NCBI GenBank assembly: GCA_943331145.2
Contig: CALQKL020000102.1
Span: 1 to 7,567 of the forward strand
Origin: Chitinophaga pinensis
GTDB taxonomy: Bacteria; Bacteroidota; Bacteroidia; Chitinophagales; Chitinophagaceae
Length of the DNA stretch: 7,567 nt
Direction: 5' to 3'
Of the stretch, positions 6,299 to 7,567 are shown one piece after another (within the stretch, counting starts at the first letter, position 1; each line of letters opens with the position of its first letter). A program made the translations under genes and the position numbers. Under the pieces are notes generated by a model that saw nothing but the letters and a program-made list of their open reading frames with translations, did not search any database and had not been told where the DNA came from.

Positions 6299-6964
6299 TT
6301 ATAAAAAATAATTGGCTGCAATTTGGGTTGCGATTCCAATTAATAATCCAGCGTAAATATCTTTAGGCGTGTGCGTGTTTAAAAGCAACCGCGCTGTGCA
6401 TACGATTCCCGAAATAATTAAAACCAAAGCCATTGGCCAGGCCATTGACAAATTGTTGTTGTAAAATAATACAGCAAATATCCCCAACAAGCCGCCCATT
6501 CCAATCGCGTGCATGCTTACTTTAAAATAAATATTGGCTATTAATGCTGCTGAAGATGCCAAGAAGATGCCTAAAATAAATACCACCAAAATTATAGGAT
6601 ATTTTGTTTGCTCTTTAAAAACGGTAAATGCCCAGAAGAAAAATATACCACATGCTATGTATGGAATGATTCTATCTTTCTGCGTTTTTAAAAAAATAGA
6701 TTCTATAAAGCCAAGTGCTTTTAACAACAGCACGCTAACCAAAGGGAAAATGGTTAGGTTGATGCATACAATAATTAAAGTTTGAAATTTTTGCATCGCT
6801 GAAAATCCAATAAATGCCAATGGGTGGATGTATAATAAAAACCACACAAAATAAATGGGCACAAATAAAGGATGAAATAAAACAGAAATGATTTTTGCTA
6901 TTGTATGTACAAATAAATTCTCTGTGGAGGTTTGCGATTCTATTTTTTCTGGAGCTTCATTCAT
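6299..6964 (-). CDS. Divergent PAP2/phosphatidic acid phosphatase-like membrane protein
   Basis: 221 residues from the ATG at 6964-6962. After a polar N terminus, about six or seven hydrophobic segments follow (roughly 28-46, 62-82, 99-116, 122-147, 153-168, 174-195, 203-221), so it is an inner-membrane protein. The late segment CTARLLLNTHTPKDIYAG matches the PAP2 third motif, with Arg192, five residues, His198, three residues, Asp202. The first motif appears as KTQKDRIIP (93-101) instead of K-x6-RP, and the second as VSMH (149-152) in place of PSGH. The key His and Arg are present but the motifs are altered. PAP2 enzymes remove phosphate from lipid phosphates such as phosphatidic acid or undecaprenyl pyrophosphate; activity here is inferred. 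A longer start (TTG at 7000) would overlap rpoN and was not chosen. The ATG lies 10 bases after the rpoN stop, so the two are probably cotranscribed. Confidence 0.8.
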   Translation of the reverse strand: MNEAPEKIESQTSTENLFVHTIAKIISVLFHPLFVPIYFVWFLLYIHPLAFIGFSAMQKFQTLIIVCINLTIFPLVSVLLLKALGFIESIFLKTQKDRIIPYIACGIFFFWAFTVFKEQTKYPIILVVFILGIFLASSAALIANIYFKVSMHAIGMGGLLGIFAVLFYNNNLSMAWPMALVLIISGIVCTARLLLNTHTPKDIYAGLLIGIATQIAANYFL

Positions 6965-6974
6965 TTTTACTAAA

Positions 6975-7567
6975 TTATATTTCTTTACGCAAACGGGCAA
7001 CTGGAATATTTAATTGTTCCCGATATTTCGCCACGGTTCGCCTGGCAATATTATACCCTTTTTCTTGTAACATGTCGGTTAATATTTCATCGCTAAAAGG
7101 GTTCTTCTTATTTTCGGCTTCAATGATGTCGGATAAAATTCTTTTTACTTCTCTTGTACTCACTTCTTCGCCCGCGTCGGTTTGCATGCTTTCACTAAAT
7201 AAAAACTTCAATCGGTATGTGCCAAATTCTGTTTGAACAAATTTACTGTTGGCCACACGACTGATGGTAGAAATATCCAGATTTGTTTTTTCTGCAATGT
7301 CTTTTAAAATCATTGGTTTCAATTCTGTTTCATCGCCACTCAAAAAGAAATTATATTGATAACGCATAATAGCGCTCATGGTATTAATTAGGGTTTCTTG
7401 CCTTTGTTTAATGGCATCAATAAACCATTTGGCAGAATCTAATTTTTGTTTGATAAAAATCACGGCATCTTTTTGGCGCTTGTCGTTTTTTTTGCCTTTA
7501 TCATATTGATTGAGCATGTCTTTATACCCTTCGCTGATGTGCAATTCAGGCGCATTTTTGCCATTAA
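6975..7567 (-). CDS. rpoN: RNA polymerase sigma-54 factor, C-terminal part (start beyond window)
   Basis: At least 197 residues, running off the right edge. The C-terminal ARRTVAKYREQLNIP contains the RpoN box (ARRTVAKYRE), which reads the -24 promoter element and is diagnostic. Upstream are a helix-turn-helix-like region (LKDIAEKTNLDISTISRVANSKFVQT, with the FGTYRLKFLFS block characteristic of sigma-54) and the end of the core-binding domain (FIKQKLDSAKWFIDAIKQRQETL). Sigma-54 directs RNA polymerase to -24/-12 promoters that need an AAA+ activator. A TTG at 7544-7542 could look like a start, but the frame continues upstream as NGKNAPEL, matching the conserved family sequence, so that codon is an internal Leu and the gene is 5'-partial here. 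The full family length is about 480 residues. No frameshift is seen. The PAP2-like gene follows at once on the same strand. Confidence 0.95.
   Translation of the reverse strand, partial: NGKNAPELHISEGYKDMLNQYDKGKKNDKRQKDAVIFIKQKLDSAKWFIDAIKQRQETLINTMSAIMRYQYNFFLSGDETELKPMILKDIAEKTNLDISTISRVANSKFVQTEFGTYRLKFLFSESMQTDAGEEVSTREVKRILSDIIEAENKKNPFSDEILTDMLQEKGYNIARRTVAKYREQLNIPVARLRKEI

Noticed and set aside
6965..7000. Longer N terminus (TTG at 7000) for the PAP2-like protein
   Set aside because: It overlaps the coding sequence of rpoN and adds residues with no family resemblance; the ATG at 6964 fits a tight operon junction.
7542..7544. TTG as the start codon of the rpoN fragment
   Set aside because: The frame stays open upstream to the window edge and reads NGKNAPEL, conserved sigma-54 sequence; the TTG codes an internal Leu.

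Overview
The window looks like ordinary chromosome of an AT-rich Bacteroidota bacterium, perhaps of the Chitinophagia/Sphingobacteriia type. The evidence is the protein families present, the lack of purine-rich Shine-Dalgarno sequences before the starts, and one good match to the Bacteroidota promoter pattern (TTTG, about 19 bases, TAnnTTTG) in front of typA. There are no RNA genes, CRISPR arrays, transposases or phage genes.

Layout from left to right: (1) on the minus strand, the N-terminal part of an exonuclease III gene (xth) with an in-frame TAA just before its GDFN catalytic motif, continuing off the left edge; (2) a 341-base divergent gap full of short A-rich repeats; (3) on the plus strand, a secreted 409-residue protein of unknown function with a calcium-loop-like motif, an extremely Tyr/Trp-rich middle and a basic repeat tail; (4) a perfect 20-bp inverted repeat serving as a probable two-way terminator; (5) on the minus strand, a fumarylacetoacetate hydrolase family enzyme; (6) a second repeat-filled divergent gap; (7) on the plus strand, typA/bipA followed by a deoxyhypusine-synthase-like gene, possibly one transcript; (8) on the minus strand, rpoN (sigma-54, its start beyond the right edge) followed 10 bases later by a divergent PAP2-type membrane protein. 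The deoxyhypusine-synthase-like gene and the PAP2-like gene converge with a single base between their stop codons.

The genes do not form one pathway. They are separate housekeeping or metabolic functions: DNA repair, aromatic amino acid breakdown, a ribosome-associated GTPase, probable polyamine chemistry, alternative sigma factor and lipid phosphatase-like. No new multi-gene system is evident. The points most worth a second look are the nonsense codon in xth, a related set of A-rich inverted repeats in all three longer intergenic gaps, the bacterial deoxyhypusine-synthase-like enzyme with a changed active-site segment, and the aromatic-rich secreted protein.
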